The notes: generated by a model not told the origin, from the letters alone. DNA of 64,000 nt from CAIKMD01 sp035552195 (GCA_035552195.1 DASZLU010000007.1:1-64000), one strand, 5' to 3'; counted from the first letter of the stretch, positions 19,341 to 27,502 are shown. Numbers and translations: made by a program.

Positions 19341-19916
19341 GTGCCAAGGACAATTCGCCGGGTCGTGACCGGCCACAATGCGCACGGCAAGGCGGTGGTG
19401 ATCTCGGACGGGCCGTCGCCCTTCATCCACATCAATCCGCGCGACGCCGATAACGTCTCGACCGATATCTGGCGCACCAGCGAAACACCGGCGCCGATCG
19501 CCGCGCATCCGGCGGAGCCGACCTTGGGCCCGCGGCGGCAGATGCCGCAAAAGCGCGGTACGGTCGTCCGCATCAATCAAGTCCCGCCCGAAAGCGAAGC
19601 GACCCGCGCCATGACGCATGAGGATTCGCGCAAAGCCTTTGGCGCGCTCGGCAACGAAAAGGCGGCGCTTTGGGGTAAGGGCGGCCGCCATCCGCTGATG
19701 CATCGCACCGAGACGATCGATTACGCGATCATCCTCGAAGGCGAGATCACCATGGTGCTCGATGAGGAAGACGTGCTGCTGAAAGCCGGCGATGTCGTCG
19801 TGCAGGTCGGCACCGCGCATGCCTGGAGCAACCGCTCGAACGCGCCGTGCACGATCGCCTTTGTCCTGATTGACGGCGAATTCGAGCCCGAGCTCAAAGC
19901 GAAGTTGGAGAAATAA
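19341..19916 (+). CDS. Cupin-domain protein
   Basis: The product (191 aa) has one cupin barrel in its C-terminal half. It holds HRTETIDYAIILEGEITMVLD and a later VQVGTAHAWSNRS. The first motif provides the His/Glu metal ligands. The N-terminal half has no clear motif. Proteins of this shape are often dioxygenases, isomerases or sensors; nothing tells which. It starts at a GTG (19341) with GGAGGA six bases upstream, 35 bases after rlmN. Confidence 0.75.
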   Translation: MPRTIRRVVTGHNAHGKAVVISDGPSPFIHINPRDADNVSTDIWRTSETPAPIAAHPAEPTLGPRRQMPQKRGTVVRINQVPPESEATRAMTHEDSRKAFGALGNEKAALWGKGGRHPLMHRTETIDYAIILEGEITMVLDEEDVLLKAGDVVVQVGTAHAWSNRSNAPCTIAFVLIDGEFEPELKAKLEK

Positions 19917-19970
19917 AAAACACTCACCCTCCCAATCGCGTCGGCGATCGGGAAGCTGAGGGCTCTTGGT

Positions 19971-20345
19971 TCAGGCCAGCTTCAACTGCTTCTTCAGATG
20001 CGCCGTCGGCTTCATGAAGAAGACCAGCATGGTGCAGCCGTTGGGCGCGGTCGGCGCGTGGCGGCTGCCTTTGGCGCGGATCACGAAATTACCGGCGGTG
20101 CATTCGCCTTCGTGGTCGAGCAACGAGCCTTCGAGCACATAGGTCTGCTCGAGATCCTCGTGCATATGCGCGGGAATACCCGCGCCGGGCTCGAGTTTGG
20201 TCAGGAGCGTCAGCATCTCGGTGTTCGTGTCGTAATAGATGACCTTCATCTTGTTGCCCGGACCGCTGTCGATCCATGGCTGCGATTGGAGATCGATAAA
20301 GCGCGAGGCAAGCTCGCCCGGATTGGAGAAGAAACCTTCGGCCAC
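19971..20345 (-). CDS. Small cupin protein (ChrR-like cupin)
   Basis: This 124-residue protein is a single cupin barrel with the metal motif PAHMHEDLEQTYVLEGS and a second-motif His in GSRHAPTAPNG. It resembles the ChrR-type cupins that sit alone or with anti-sigma factors; no sigma factor gene is adjacent. Start is a GTG (20345) preceded by GAGGG. It converges on the other cupin gene, with 54 bases between. The two cupins are not close copies. Confidence 0.72.
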   Translation of the reverse strand: MAEGFFSNPGELASRFIDLQSQPWIDSGPGNKMKVIYYDTNTEMLTLLTKLEPGAGIPAHMHEDLEQTYVLEGSLLDHEGECTAGNFVIRAKGSRHAPTAPNGCTMLVFFMKPTAHLKKQLKLA

Positions 20346-20444
20346 GATGCCCTCCCTTGGCTTATGGCAATGGCAGGAGCCTAGGGCACGCGCCGGGTCC
20401 GGTCCAATGCCGGACCAGAAAGCGGGGCGCGCCGTTCTATGCGG

Positions 20445-20831
20445 CTAAAGCTTCGTGGCAAGTCGCTTCGCGCAAAGATCGGCGGCGCCGGAAACCGGCT
20501 CCGTGAGGCCCGGCAACGTGGCCCAACCGCCTTTGCTGATGAAATCGCTGCGGTTCCAGGTGTCGAGCTTGTTCAGCGTCGTAAGTTGCGCGGCGGCATC
20601 GGGATTGCGGTTGAATTGCGCGGTGCAAATCTCGGCCGCCAAAGTGGCGCGTGCGCCTTCGGCGGCCTTGTTCGCCATCGCGAGGGCCGTACCGGAGGTT
20701 GTCCAGCCGCCCCAGGCAAAGCCGACGAGCATCGTGGCGCCGACCGATAAGACACAGCACCAAACGAGCGCCGCTTTCGGTGGCCGAAAATTTTCGAAGC
20801 GTTGTGCCAAGCTTGACGTGGACGAAGTCAT
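20445..20831 (-). CDS. Conserved single-pass membrane protein, unknown function
   Basis: The 128-residue protein has one membrane segment (residues about 20-42: ALVWCCVLSVGATMLVGF) after the conserved start FENFRPPKA. The outer part carries two Cys (EICTAQF, DLCAKRL) that could form a disulfide in the periplasm. Similar proteins recur in alphaproteobacteria without a known role. It stands alone. Confidence 0.65.
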   Translation of the reverse strand: MTSSTSSLAQRFENFRPPKAALVWCCVLSVGATMLVGFAWGGWTTSGTALAMANKAAEGARATLAAEICTAQFNRNPDAAAQLTTLNKLDTWNRSDFISKGGWATLPGLTEPVSGAADLCAKRLATKL

Positions 20832-21003
20832 TGTTCGCTCCCTGTTGGTGTGTGGCGTGTCTGCGCCGTTTTGGTTTTTGAGCGAGCGCGATCAGCGCGC
20901 CGCTGCCCGCGACCCTAAGCGTGTGGCCAAGATTTTACGAGAGAAATAGCCTCGAATATTTGCAGCGATACGCTTTTATTCGCAAAATACGGGAAAGCAC
21001 GCG

Positions 21004-21016
21004 TGATTTGAAATCA
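21004..21016. promoter_or_regulatory. Short perfect palindrome before the 101-aa gene
   Basis: TGATTT-G-AAATCA is an exact inverted repeat about 75 bases before the ATG at 21090. It looks like an Fnr/FixK half-site pair but the spacing between TGAT and ATCA is five bases, not four, so that identity is doubtful. It may be an operator for another regulator. Confidence 0.25.
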
Positions 21017-21089
21017 TGGAGCGTGTTGTTTTATTGCAATAATTTCGGTTTTATTTGACTTTATCGCGGGAAATCGCCATATCACGGCT

Positions 21090-21395
21090 ATGGCAATCAA
21101 GACAAAGCAGTGGTCGAGCAAGCCTCATGCCCGATCGAGTTGGCATCGCCTCTCGGTTACCGAGAGCGATAACGGCGAGCGCTGGACGATTGTTTGGGAT
21201 ACGGAGCGGCGTCCGGGCGTCGAGGGCCGCAACGTCGCGCGCGAGAAACTTGAGCATGCCGCGCTCGATCGTGCGCGGCACATGCTGCGCATGGGTTTCG
21301 TCGTCTATGAGATTCGTCGCCCGTCGGGCGAGGTCTACCTGGAAGGCGACGCTCTGCGCGAGCGTCTCAGCGAAGCGGTCGCGGCGGCGTCGTGA
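21090..21395 (+). CDS. Conserved hypothetical protein (101 aa)
   Basis: This small soluble protein has a basic start and a compact core (ERWTIVWDTERRP, then MGFVVYEIRRPSGEVYLEGD) that looks like a beta-rich fold. No catalytic motif is seen. It is the first of three tightly packed genes; its stop overlaps the next start. The A+T-rich stretch before it probably holds the promoter. Confidence 0.6.
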   Translation: MAIKTKQWSSKPHARSSWHRLSVTESDNGERWTIVWDTERRPGVEGRNVAREKLEHAALDRARHMLRMGFVVYEIRRPSGEVYLEGDALRERLSEAVAAAS

Positions 21396-21631
21396 CTTTT
21401 CCGGTCGACGGACAGAAACGACAACCGGAAGCCACCAAAGAACTTGCTCGCGATATGATCGACGTGCACGGCGCCGAGGCAGCCGACGTGGCGCGGGCCA
21501 ATGCGCGTGCTGCCGCGTGCTCGGGCCGACCCGACGAAGCCCGCACCTGGATTCGCGTGATCGATCTCATTCAGCGGCGCATGCGAGAAGACGCAGCCGG
21601 CACGGTCGCATCGGTGGACCCGGCGGTGTGA
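21392..21631 (+). CDS. Conserved hypothetical protein (79 aa)
   Basis: The GTG start overlaps the stop of the previous gene by four bases (GTGA), implying coupled translation. The protein is mainly helical, with the segment ATKELARDMIDVHGAEAADV and a conserved-looking DEARTWIRVIDLIQRR, and has no membrane segment. Function unknown. Confidence 0.55.
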   Translation: MTFPVDGQKRQPEATKELARDMIDVHGAEAADVARANARAAACSGRPDEARTWIRVIDLIQRRMREDAAGTVASVDPAV

Positions 21632-21634
21632 GCC

Positions 21635-22006
21635 ATGAAGCGGCGCGATGATCCGGCCTTGCCGCCGGCGTTTAGCCTGCTGAACTCCGAGTTCAACGAT
21701 TTCCTGTTCGCGCCGGTCGGCAATGACGAGGATCATCGCACGCTGAGCGTGCTGTCCGCTTTGACGGGCGCCGGGCTCGACCCGTGGCAGCAAGCCGCGC
21801 GATTGAGTCAGTTGCCGCGCGGCGTGGCGATCGAAACCCTGGCGGCGACGCTGACGGCGCTTCCGGAGCGGACGTGCTCGGCCGCCGTTACACGGGAGGC
21901 CGCCAGCCGATTGGTCGCGCTCCTGCCGAGACGGGCCCCGACGAAGCGGTTCGCGCGCGCGATGCGCCCTGTCCGCAGGGCGCTCGCGTTATTGCGCCGC
22001 CGCTGA
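21635..22006 (+). CDS. Conserved alphaproteobacterial hypothetical protein (123 aa)
   Basis: The start KRRDDPALPPAFSLLNSEFN is a pattern I recognise from other alphaproteobacterial proteins of unknown role (for instance in bradyrhizobia). A helical segment with LSALTGAGLDPWQQAARLSQ follows, and the C-terminus is very basic (Arg-rich). It lies three bases after the 79-aa gene and closes the three-gene unit. Confidence 0.62.
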   Translation: MKRRDDPALPPAFSLLNSEFNDFLFAPVGNDEDHRTLSVLSALTGAGLDPWQQAARLSQLPRGVAIETLAATLTALPERTCSAAVTREAASRLVALLPRRAPTKRFARAMRPVRRALALLRRR

Positions 22007-22041
22007 ACGCGTGCGGCCGAAGGCACGATTCAGTATCGCCG

Positions 22042-23064
22042 TTATTTGAGCCGCGAAACGGCTTCGCGAACGATGCTCACATCGGCATAGCGCTGGATAT
22101 CGATCTTGCTGCGCTGGATGCCCATTTGTTGCTGCAAATCGAGACTGCGCTGCAGCGCGCCGAGATTGGGCTCGCCGGTGGGGTCGCGATAATTGTCTTC
22201 TTTGGTGAACAGCCGCTGGAGCTGCGCCGCCGGCTGCTTGTTGAAATCGGCAACGACCGCGACCGCCGCATCGTGGTTCTTCGGGTCGATGAACCAGCGT
22301 ACCGTGCGGATCGAATCTTCCATGAAATCGACCAGTGCCGGGCGATTTTGGTCGAGGAAGGGCTTGCGCGCGGCAAGCGAAATGAGCTGCGTCGGGCCCA
22401 TTGCATCGGTCTCGGTGAAGAACATGCGGCTCACCGATTGCAGCTCCGGATCGAAAGCGAAGGGTGGCGCGATCGCCACCATCGCCGCTTTCCCCTGAGC
22501 CAACAGCGCCTTCATGTTGGCGAATTGCGCCTCGATGATGCTGTAGTCGCGCTTATCCTCGAGACCGTGCTTGCGCATCATGACGCGCGCCTGCATGTCG
22601 GTGGCGCTGCCGAGGGTCAACACCGCGACGACCTTGCCTTTCAGATCAGGAAAATCCTTGATCGGCCCATCCTTCAGCACGAGGAAGCCGCTGCCGTTCT
22701 CATGCCCGTCGACGCCGTTCTGGATCTCGTCGCGGATAATCCTGAGATCGTCGAGATGGGCGTTCTCGATTGCGGCGCCGATGGCCGAGTAGGAGAGGCC
22801 GGTCATATCGAGCTGATTGGCGGCGAGAGACGTGAGCCCGACCGCCGTCGAGGCGAAATGCGTCGTCTCGAGCGTATAGCTGACACCCTGATGGATCGAG
22901 AGATCGGGCTTCATCATCATCAAGGTGACGCCCGAGCCGGGCGAGGTCACCCAGCTGATGCGGATCTTCAAGGGCTCGGCGCCTTGTGCCGCTCCGATCC
23001 CGATAAACAATGGAATGCCGATGAAAAACGCGGTCGCCGCTGCCCGGATTTTGATCATGCGCAA
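22042..23064 (-). CDS. Periplasmic substrate-binding protein (NMT1/SsuA-type), copy 2
   Basis: The product (340 aa) has a signal peptide (cleavage near AAQGA, residue 28). Its two-lobed binding-protein fold is of the nitrate/sulfonate/taurine type: LKIRISWVTSPGSGVTLMM, FPDLKGKVVAVLTLGSATD, MVAIAPPFAFDPEL. It would bind a small solute in the periplasm for an ABC importer. No permease or ATPase gene is nearby. It follows its paralogue at 23091-24095 by 26 bases and is a tandem duplicate. The ligand cannot be told from sequence. Confidence 0.82.
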   Translation of the reverse strand: MRMIKIRAAATAFFIGIPLFIGIGAAQGAEPLKIRISWVTSPGSGVTLMMMKPDLSIHQGVSYTLETTHFASTAVGLTSLAANQLDMTGLSYSAIGAAIENAHLDDLRIIRDEIQNGVDGHENGSGFLVLKDGPIKDFPDLKGKVVAVLTLGSATDMQARVMMRKHGLEDKRDYSIIEAQFANMKALLAQGKAAMVAIAPPFAFDPELQSVSRMFFTETDAMGPTQLISLAARKPFLDQNRPALVDFMEDSIRTVRWFIDPKNHDAAVAVVADFNKQPAAQLQRLFTKEDNYRDPTGEPNLGALQRSLDLQQQMGIQRSKIDIQRYADVSIVREAVSRLK

Positions 23065-23090
23065 TTCCCCCTTCGCGCCGATGTCGGCGC

Positions 23091-24095
23091 TTACTTGATC
23101 CGCGAAGCGGCTTCGTGGACGAGACTCACATCGGCGTAGTTGCGGATATCGATCTTCGTCTTCTGCATGCCCATGTCGTGCTGCAGATCGAGGCTATGCT
23201 GCAGCGCGTCGAGATTCGGCTCGCCACTCGGGCTGCGGTAATTGTCCGCTTTGGTGAAGAGCCGCTGGAGCTGCGCCGGCGGCTGCTTGGTCATCGCCGA
23301 AGCGAGCTGAATCGCCGCGTCGTGATTCTGCGGATCGGTGAACCAGCGCACGGTTCGAACGGCGTCTTCGAGGAAATCGACCAGCACGGCGCGGTTCTGA
23401 TCGATATAGGATTTGCGCGCGGCAAGCGCCAAAAGCTGCGTCGGCCCCATCGCATCGGTCTCGGTGAAGAACATGCGGCTGGCCGATTGCAGCTCGGGGT
23501 CGAAAGCGAAAGGCGGCGCGATGGCCACCATCGCCGCTTTTCCCTCGATCAAGAGGCTCTTCATGTTGGCGAATTGCGCCTCGATGAGGTTGTAGTCGCG
23601 TTTGTCCTCGAGGCCGTGGCGGCGCAGCATGACCCGTGCCTGCATGTCGACCGCGCTGCCGAGGGTGAGAACCGCGACGGCTTTGCCCTTGAGATCGGGG
23701 AAATCCTTGATCGAGCCATCCTTCAGCACGAGAAAGCCGCTGCCGTTGTCGTGTCCGTCGACGCCGTTCTGGATCTCGTCGGCGATAATGCGCAAATCGC
23801 TCAAATGCGCATTTTCGATCGCCGAGCCGATCGCAGCATAGGACATGTCGATGATGTCGACTTGGTTGCTGGCGAAAGGCGTCAGCTCGACGGCGGTCGA
23901 GACGAAATGCATCGGCTCGAATTTATAGGTGACGCCCCGATGCACCGAAGCATCGGGCTTCATCATGAGGAGAGCGGCGGTCGAGCCGGGCGCGACGACC
24001 CAGCCGAGGCGAACGGTCGGCAAATCGGCGGCGCTCGCCATCTGGCACGCGCCAAAGAATACGGCCGTCGCCGCCAGAATCCGAAACGCCTTCAC
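23091..24095 (-). CDS. Periplasmic substrate-binding protein (NMT1/SsuA-type), copy 1
   Basis: This 334-residue protein has a signal peptide (cleavage after ASA, about residue 22). It is nearly collinear with the next gene: the core (PDLKGKAVAVLTLGSAVD, then AIAPPFAFDPELQSASRMFF) matches at most positions, while the signal peptides and some ligand-lobe residues differ. It is first in the pair, so the promoter must lie in 24096-24200. As with its partner, no transporter genes are adjacent. Confidence 0.82.
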   Translation of the reverse strand: MKAFRILAATAVFFGACQMASAADLPTVRLGWVVAPGSTAALLMMKPDASVHRGVTYKFEPMHFVSTAVELTPFASNQVDIIDMSYAAIGSAIENAHLSDLRIIADEIQNGVDGHDNGSGFLVLKDGSIKDFPDLKGKAVAVLTLGSAVDMQARVMLRRHGLEDKRDYNLIEAQFANMKSLLIEGKAAMVAIAPPFAFDPELQSASRMFFTETDAMGPTQLLALAARKSYIDQNRAVLVDFLEDAVRTVRWFTDPQNHDAAIQLASAMTKQPPAQLQRLFTKADNYRSPSGEPNLDALQHSLDLQHDMGMQKTKIDIRNYADVSLVHEAASRIK

Positions 24096-24201
24096 GCTAC
24101 CCTCCCCGAGACTTGGCTCAACCGGCGTGAGGATGAGCCAAGCCCGGGCAGGATTGCCAGGGAAAAGAACGGGCGTGTGTGGTAGCGGTGCGTGATGGCG
24201 A

Positions 24202-24270
24202 TCATGCCCCGGCCCAAACGCCGCGCGTGTCGACGACGACGCGCGTCAGCAACTCGGCTTTTGGGATGCG
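24202..24270 (-). pseudogene. Probable C-terminal remnant of a WecC-like nucleotide-sugar dehydrogenase
   Basis: A stretch of about 22 codons ending at TGA (24202-24204) reads RIPKAELLTR then VVVDTRGVWAGA. The D-T-R/K-G-V-W ending is characteristic of UDP-N-acetylmannosamine dehydrogenase (WecC) C-termini. It is in a different frame from the wecB fragment just upstream. I infer that the rest of wecC has been lost. The match is short and could be chance. Confidence 0.4.
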
Positions 24271-24319
24271 AGAACGGAAACGCGAGCGAACGGCGCGGTT
24301 TTTGTGGTCGCCGATTTTT

Positions 24320-24418
24320 TTACGGGACGTGTTCCTCAAGCGATTCAATGCCGACGCCCTCGAGAACCGAATTCGTGATCGCCTCGGGCCGCGTGCCGAA
24401 GACCGAAAGCATCTTCAT
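24320..24418 (-). pseudogene. wecB: N-terminal remnant of wecB (UDP-GlcNAc 2-epimerase)
   Basis: The frame starts with an ATGA overlap on the glycosyltransferase stop and reads MKMLSVFGTRPEAI, the near-invariant start of non-hydrolysing UDP-GlcNAc 2-epimerases. After 14 codons the family similarity ends and a stop follows at codon 33, where a real enzyme has about 370 residues. The intact start and coupling show that a full wecB once followed this glycosyltransferase. An internal deletion that also removed most of the next gene is the simplest explanation. Confidence 0.7.
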
Positions 24419-25677
24419 GCAACTTCTTCCCGCACGATCGTGGCGGGCGCGGCGGTGACCCGCCGGCCGAGCGCGCGGCTGTAAGCAGGCAGGTAGCCCT
24501 GGACCGAACGATCCCAGCTCCGTTCGTGTTCGACGAAATCGCGCGCGGCGCGGCCGAGCGTCGTCCACTGCGGGCGGCGGGTGATCGCGGCGTCGATGGC
24601 GCGTGCGAGGGCTTTCGGATCACCGGCGGGGAAGAGCAGACCGTTCTCGCCCTGGCGGACGAACTCGCGGTGACCGCCGACATCCGAGGCAAGGACGATG
24701 CCGCCTCGCGCCATGGCCTCGAGCGGCTTCAGCGGCGTCACCGTGTCGGTCAAGCGCATCGAGCGGCGCGGGTAAACGAAGAGGTCGGTCAGATCGTAGT
24801 AATCGCCGATCTGCTGATGCGGCACGCGGCCGAGGAAGGTCACGCAATCCTCGATGCCGAGGCGCAGCGCCTGCCATTTCAGCACTTCCTCGACGGGGCC
24901 GCCGCCGGCGAGGACGACGGCGATATCGTTGCGCTCGTGGCGCAGCATCGCGATGGCGTCGAGCAGGATGTCGAGGCCTTCATAAGCATAGAACGAGCCG
25001 AAGAAACCGAGGACGAGCTTGCCCTCGAGACCGAGCTTCGCGCGGAGGTCTTCCTTTGCCGCGCGGCGATAAGGGAAAGCATCGAGCGAAACACCGTTCG
25101 GCACGACCGAGATTTTCTCAGGCGCGATGCCGCGCGACGCGATATCGGCGCGCAGGCCTTCGGAGATGGTGACGATGGCATCGGCTTTGCGGAAGGCGTG
25201 CTCGTCGAGCTTGCGGGCCGCGCGATAACGCAGCGAGCCTTCGGTATCGGTCTCATTGCCGACCGCGGCGTCTTCCCAAAAAGCGCGAATCTCGTAGACC
25301 GTCCGAATGCCCAGCTTCTTGCCGGCCCAGGCGGCGGCAATTGCGTTGAGCGCCGGTGAATGCGCGTGGATGATGTCGGGCTTCTCGTAAGACGCGATAT
25401 GGCGGATGCGGCGCGCCGTGGCGCGCAGCAGCGCGGTTTCGTTAATGCCGGGCAAGCGCGCCAGCGCCGGGGCGACCGGCGCCGTGCGGTGGAAGGCGAA
25501 GCCGTCGACCTCTTCATAAGTCGGGCCGGGCATAGAGTGTTTGGGCGTGGTGAGGTGGACCGTTTCCCAGCCCATCCGACGCTGCGCCTCCAAAAGCGCG
25601 AGGCTGCGCATCGAATAGCCGCTCATCAGCGGGACCGAGTGGTCGAAAACGTGAAGAACCTTGACCGAACCAGACAT
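24415..25677 (-). CDS. Glycosyltransferase of the XrtA/PEP-CTERM-associated type (TIGR04063-like)
   Basis: The product (420 aa) is a GT4-fold enzyme. The start (VKVLHVFDHSVPLMSGYSMR, then WETVHLTTPKH and EEVDGFAFHRT) is typical of the exosortase-A-linked glycosyltransferase family. The C-terminal donor site is visible (LGFFGSFYAYEGLD, then LKPLEAMARGGIVLASDVGG). Three ATGs stand in a row; the third (25677) has the best distance to AGGGGG. It would build a lipid-linked exopolysaccharide. Its normal downstream partner wecB is reduced to a scrap, so the pathway may be dead or supplied from elsewhere. Confidence 0.8.
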   Translation of the reverse strand: MSGSVKVLHVFDHSVPLMSGYSMRSLALLEAQRRMGWETVHLTTPKHSMPGPTYEEVDGFAFHRTAPVAPALARLPGINETALLRATARRIRHIASYEKPDIIHAHSPALNAIAAAWAGKKLGIRTVYEIRAFWEDAAVGNETDTEGSLRYRAARKLDEHAFRKADAIVTISEGLRADIASRGIAPEKISVVPNGVSLDAFPYRRAAKEDLRAKLGLEGKLVLGFFGSFYAYEGLDILLDAIAMLRHERNDIAVVLAGGGPVEEVLKWQALRLGIEDCVTFLGRVPHQQIGDYYDLTDLFVYPRRSMRLTDTVTPLKPLEAMARGGIVLASDVGGHREFVRQGENGLLFPAGDPKALARAIDAAITRRPQWTTLGRAARDFVEHERSWDRSVQGYLPAYSRALGRRVTAAPATIVREEVA

Positions 25678-25745
25678 CATCAACCCCCTGGCTCGGGCTT
25701 CACCTCCGTGCCGGGCGTTATTTCGCGTCGCCCGTGTATGAGGTG

Positions 25746-25775
25746 ACAGTATCGAGAAATTCGCAATGAAGTCAA
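25746..25775 (-). promoter_or_regulatory. Candidate sigma-70 promoter for the glycosyltransferase gene
   Basis: On the minus strand TTGACT (25775-25770) is followed after 18 bases by TACTGT (25751-25746). Transcription would begin near 25739, about 60 bases before the start codon. The 60 bases upstream of the -35 are extremely A+T-rich, like an UP element. Confidence 0.45.
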
Positions 25776-25848
25776 ATAAAAATTTATAATTTAAAGTAGT
25801 TATGGTTAATTCGTTAATTATATATTCGGCATTTACTATAATTCCGCC

Positions 25849-26190
25849 TCACAACACGTCCAGCACCTTTTCCGCCGGCCGGCCCAGCGCCGCCTTCTCG
25901 CCGCTGATCGCGATCGGCCGCTCGATGGTGATCGGATGCTTGGCCATGCCGGCGATGATTTTGTCGTCGCTCATGTCTTTGGAGAGGCCAACCGCCTTCG
26001 CTTCTTTGACGCGCAGCAATTCTTTCGCCGGGATGTCGAGCAGCTTGAGGATGCGCTTGATCTCGGGCGCAGTCGGCGGCGTACTCAGATACTCGATGAT
26101 TGTCGGCTCGATGCCGCGCTTGCGCAGCATGTTGAGCGCCGTACGCGAGGTGCGGCAGCGCGGATTGTGATAAAGCGTCACGGTGGTCAT
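25849..26190 (-). CDS. arsC: ArsC-family reductase (glutaredoxin-dependent arsenate reductase type)
   Basis: The product (113 aa) has the ArsC thioredoxin fold with the catalytic Cys-12 in YHNPRCRTSRTAL. The later ITIERPIAISG block contains the Arg that helps bind arsenate in true ArsC. The likely reaction is arsenate to arsenite with glutathione/glutaredoxin, though YfgD-like relatives share this pattern and have no proven activity. Its ATG follows the stop of the ATPase gene with no gap. No arsenite pump or ArsR gene is adjacent. Confidence 0.8.
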   Translation of the reverse strand: MTTVTLYHNPRCRTSRTALNMLRKRGIEPTIIEYLSTPPTAPEIKRILKLLDIPAKELLRVKEAKAVGLSKDMSDDKIIAGMAKHPITIERPIAISGEKAALGRPAEKVLDVL

Positions 26191-27372
26191 CTAGTCTTCC
26201 TCCTCGGGAAAGCTGCCGGCGAGATTGAGCCCGTCGATCCAGGTTGCGCCGTCGCGCTTGATCACCGTCAGCGGGTCGATCGCGCCATCGCGGGCGATGG
26301 CATTGGCCAAGCGCTCGGAATGGGTAACCAGCCAGATCTGCGTGCGCTCGGACGCACGGACGATGAGCCGCGCCAGCGGCTCCAGCAGATCGGGGTGCAG
26401 GCTGGCCTCCGGCTCGTTGAGGGCGATGAACCCCGGCAGGCGATATGCCAGCAGCGCGCCGGCAAGGCCGAGATAGCGCAGCGTGCCGTCGGAGAGCTCG
26501 GCGGCCTCGAAGGTTCGCTTGGGTTGATCGGGAAAGCGCATGCCGAAACTGGCGAAACGCCCCGGTGGCGGTACGACCAGGCCGGCGCCGGGAAATGCAT
26601 CGTCGATCGTGCGATCGAGATCGACCGTGTCTTCGCGGATATAGCTCAGCGTGGCGAAGACCGCGGCGAGGTTGCCGCCGTCGGACGACAGCGTCGGGCT
26701 GGTCACGGCGAGCGACGGCTGCCGCAGCGGCGAGGTGCGATCGGTGCGCAGATCGTGATAGAAGCGCCAATCGCCCATCGTATTGCGCAGCATGGCGATC
26801 GCAGGATCGTACACACCGTCGCCGATCGCGCCGAGCGCGGTTTCGGAGGCGAGCAGCTCTGTCGCGATGGCGGAGCGCTCGCCCGCCGTATCGCGCGCGG
26901 TCACGGCGGGGCCGCGTCGCTCCAGCAGTTTATGGGCGCGGCGGCGATGATGATGGACCAAGGTCTCTTCCTTGATCTGGGGCTCAAGCGCGAAGGCGGC
27001 AGAGGCGATCGGCAAGCGTTGGCCCGAACCCGGCACGGGTTCCCATGACGGCACGACCCCGGCGGCGACTTCGTAGGAATAATCGTTGTCGCCTGCCGGC
27101 GAGAATGCGAAGCCGCCGCGCAGGGCGATCCGCGCTTGCTCGTGGCGCCGCCGTTCGCCGGCCCAGAGCGCCGATTCCATCCCGCCCTCGACAGCCAGCG
27201 CATGGGCGAGGGTCCCGGCGGCCGAGGCTTGGAGCAATTCGAGGGCGCGATAAAGGTTGGTTTTGCCGACGCCGTTGGCGCCGACGAAGACGCTCAGCCG
27301 CCCGACCGGAAAATGGATCGACTGCAGCGAGCGGTACCCGGCGATCCGTACATCGCGCAGCATCAACGCCAT
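26191..27372 (-). CDS. AAA/ABC-type ATPase (RecF/SMC-like predicted ATPase)
   Basis: This 393-residue protein has a RecF/SMC-type ATPase head. It starts with RIAGYRSLQSIHFPVGRLSV, then Walker A GANGVGKTN (about residue 30). Near the end are the signature ELSDGTLRYLGLAGAL, Walker B PGFIALNEPEASLHP and an IWLVTHSERLA switch. Stand-alone proteins of this kind (COG4637-like) lack an assigned role; some are parts of OLD/defence modules, but no nuclease partner is seen here. The ATG at 27372 is chosen because the fold begins there. Its stop abuts the arsC start. Confidence 0.75.
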   Translation of the reverse strand: MALMLRDVRIAGYRSLQSIHFPVGRLSVFVGANGVGKTNLYRALELLQASAAGTLAHALAVEGGMESALWAGERRRHEQARIALRGGFAFSPAGDNDYSYEVAAGVVPSWEPVPGSGQRLPIASAAFALEPQIKEETLVHHHRRRAHKLLERRGPAVTARDTAGERSAIATELLASETALGAIGDGVYDPAIAMLRNTMGDWRFYHDLRTDRTSPLRQPSLAVTSPTLSSDGGNLAAVFATLSYIREDTVDLDRTIDDAFPGAGLVVPPPGRFASFGMRFPDQPKRTFEAAELSDGTLRYLGLAGALLAYRLPGFIALNEPEASLHPDLLEPLARLIVRASERTQIWLVTHSERLANAIARDGAIDPLTVIKRDGATWIDGLNLAGSFPEEED

Positions 27373-27502
27373 GCCCGACCCAACTCCCGTCACGCCGCCG
27401 CCTGCGTCCAAATGTTTCCCGATATTGTGCCGGCGCGCGCTTCCTTTATGATCGCGGCCGGCGAGGCCAAGTCCAGAAAAATCACCGCGCCCGAGGCGAT
27501 TT

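Noticed and set aside
21004..21016. An Fnr/FixK box before the 101-aa gene
   Set aside because: The palindrome is perfect but has five bases between TGAT and ATCA where the Fnr box needs four. Kept only as a generic palindrome.
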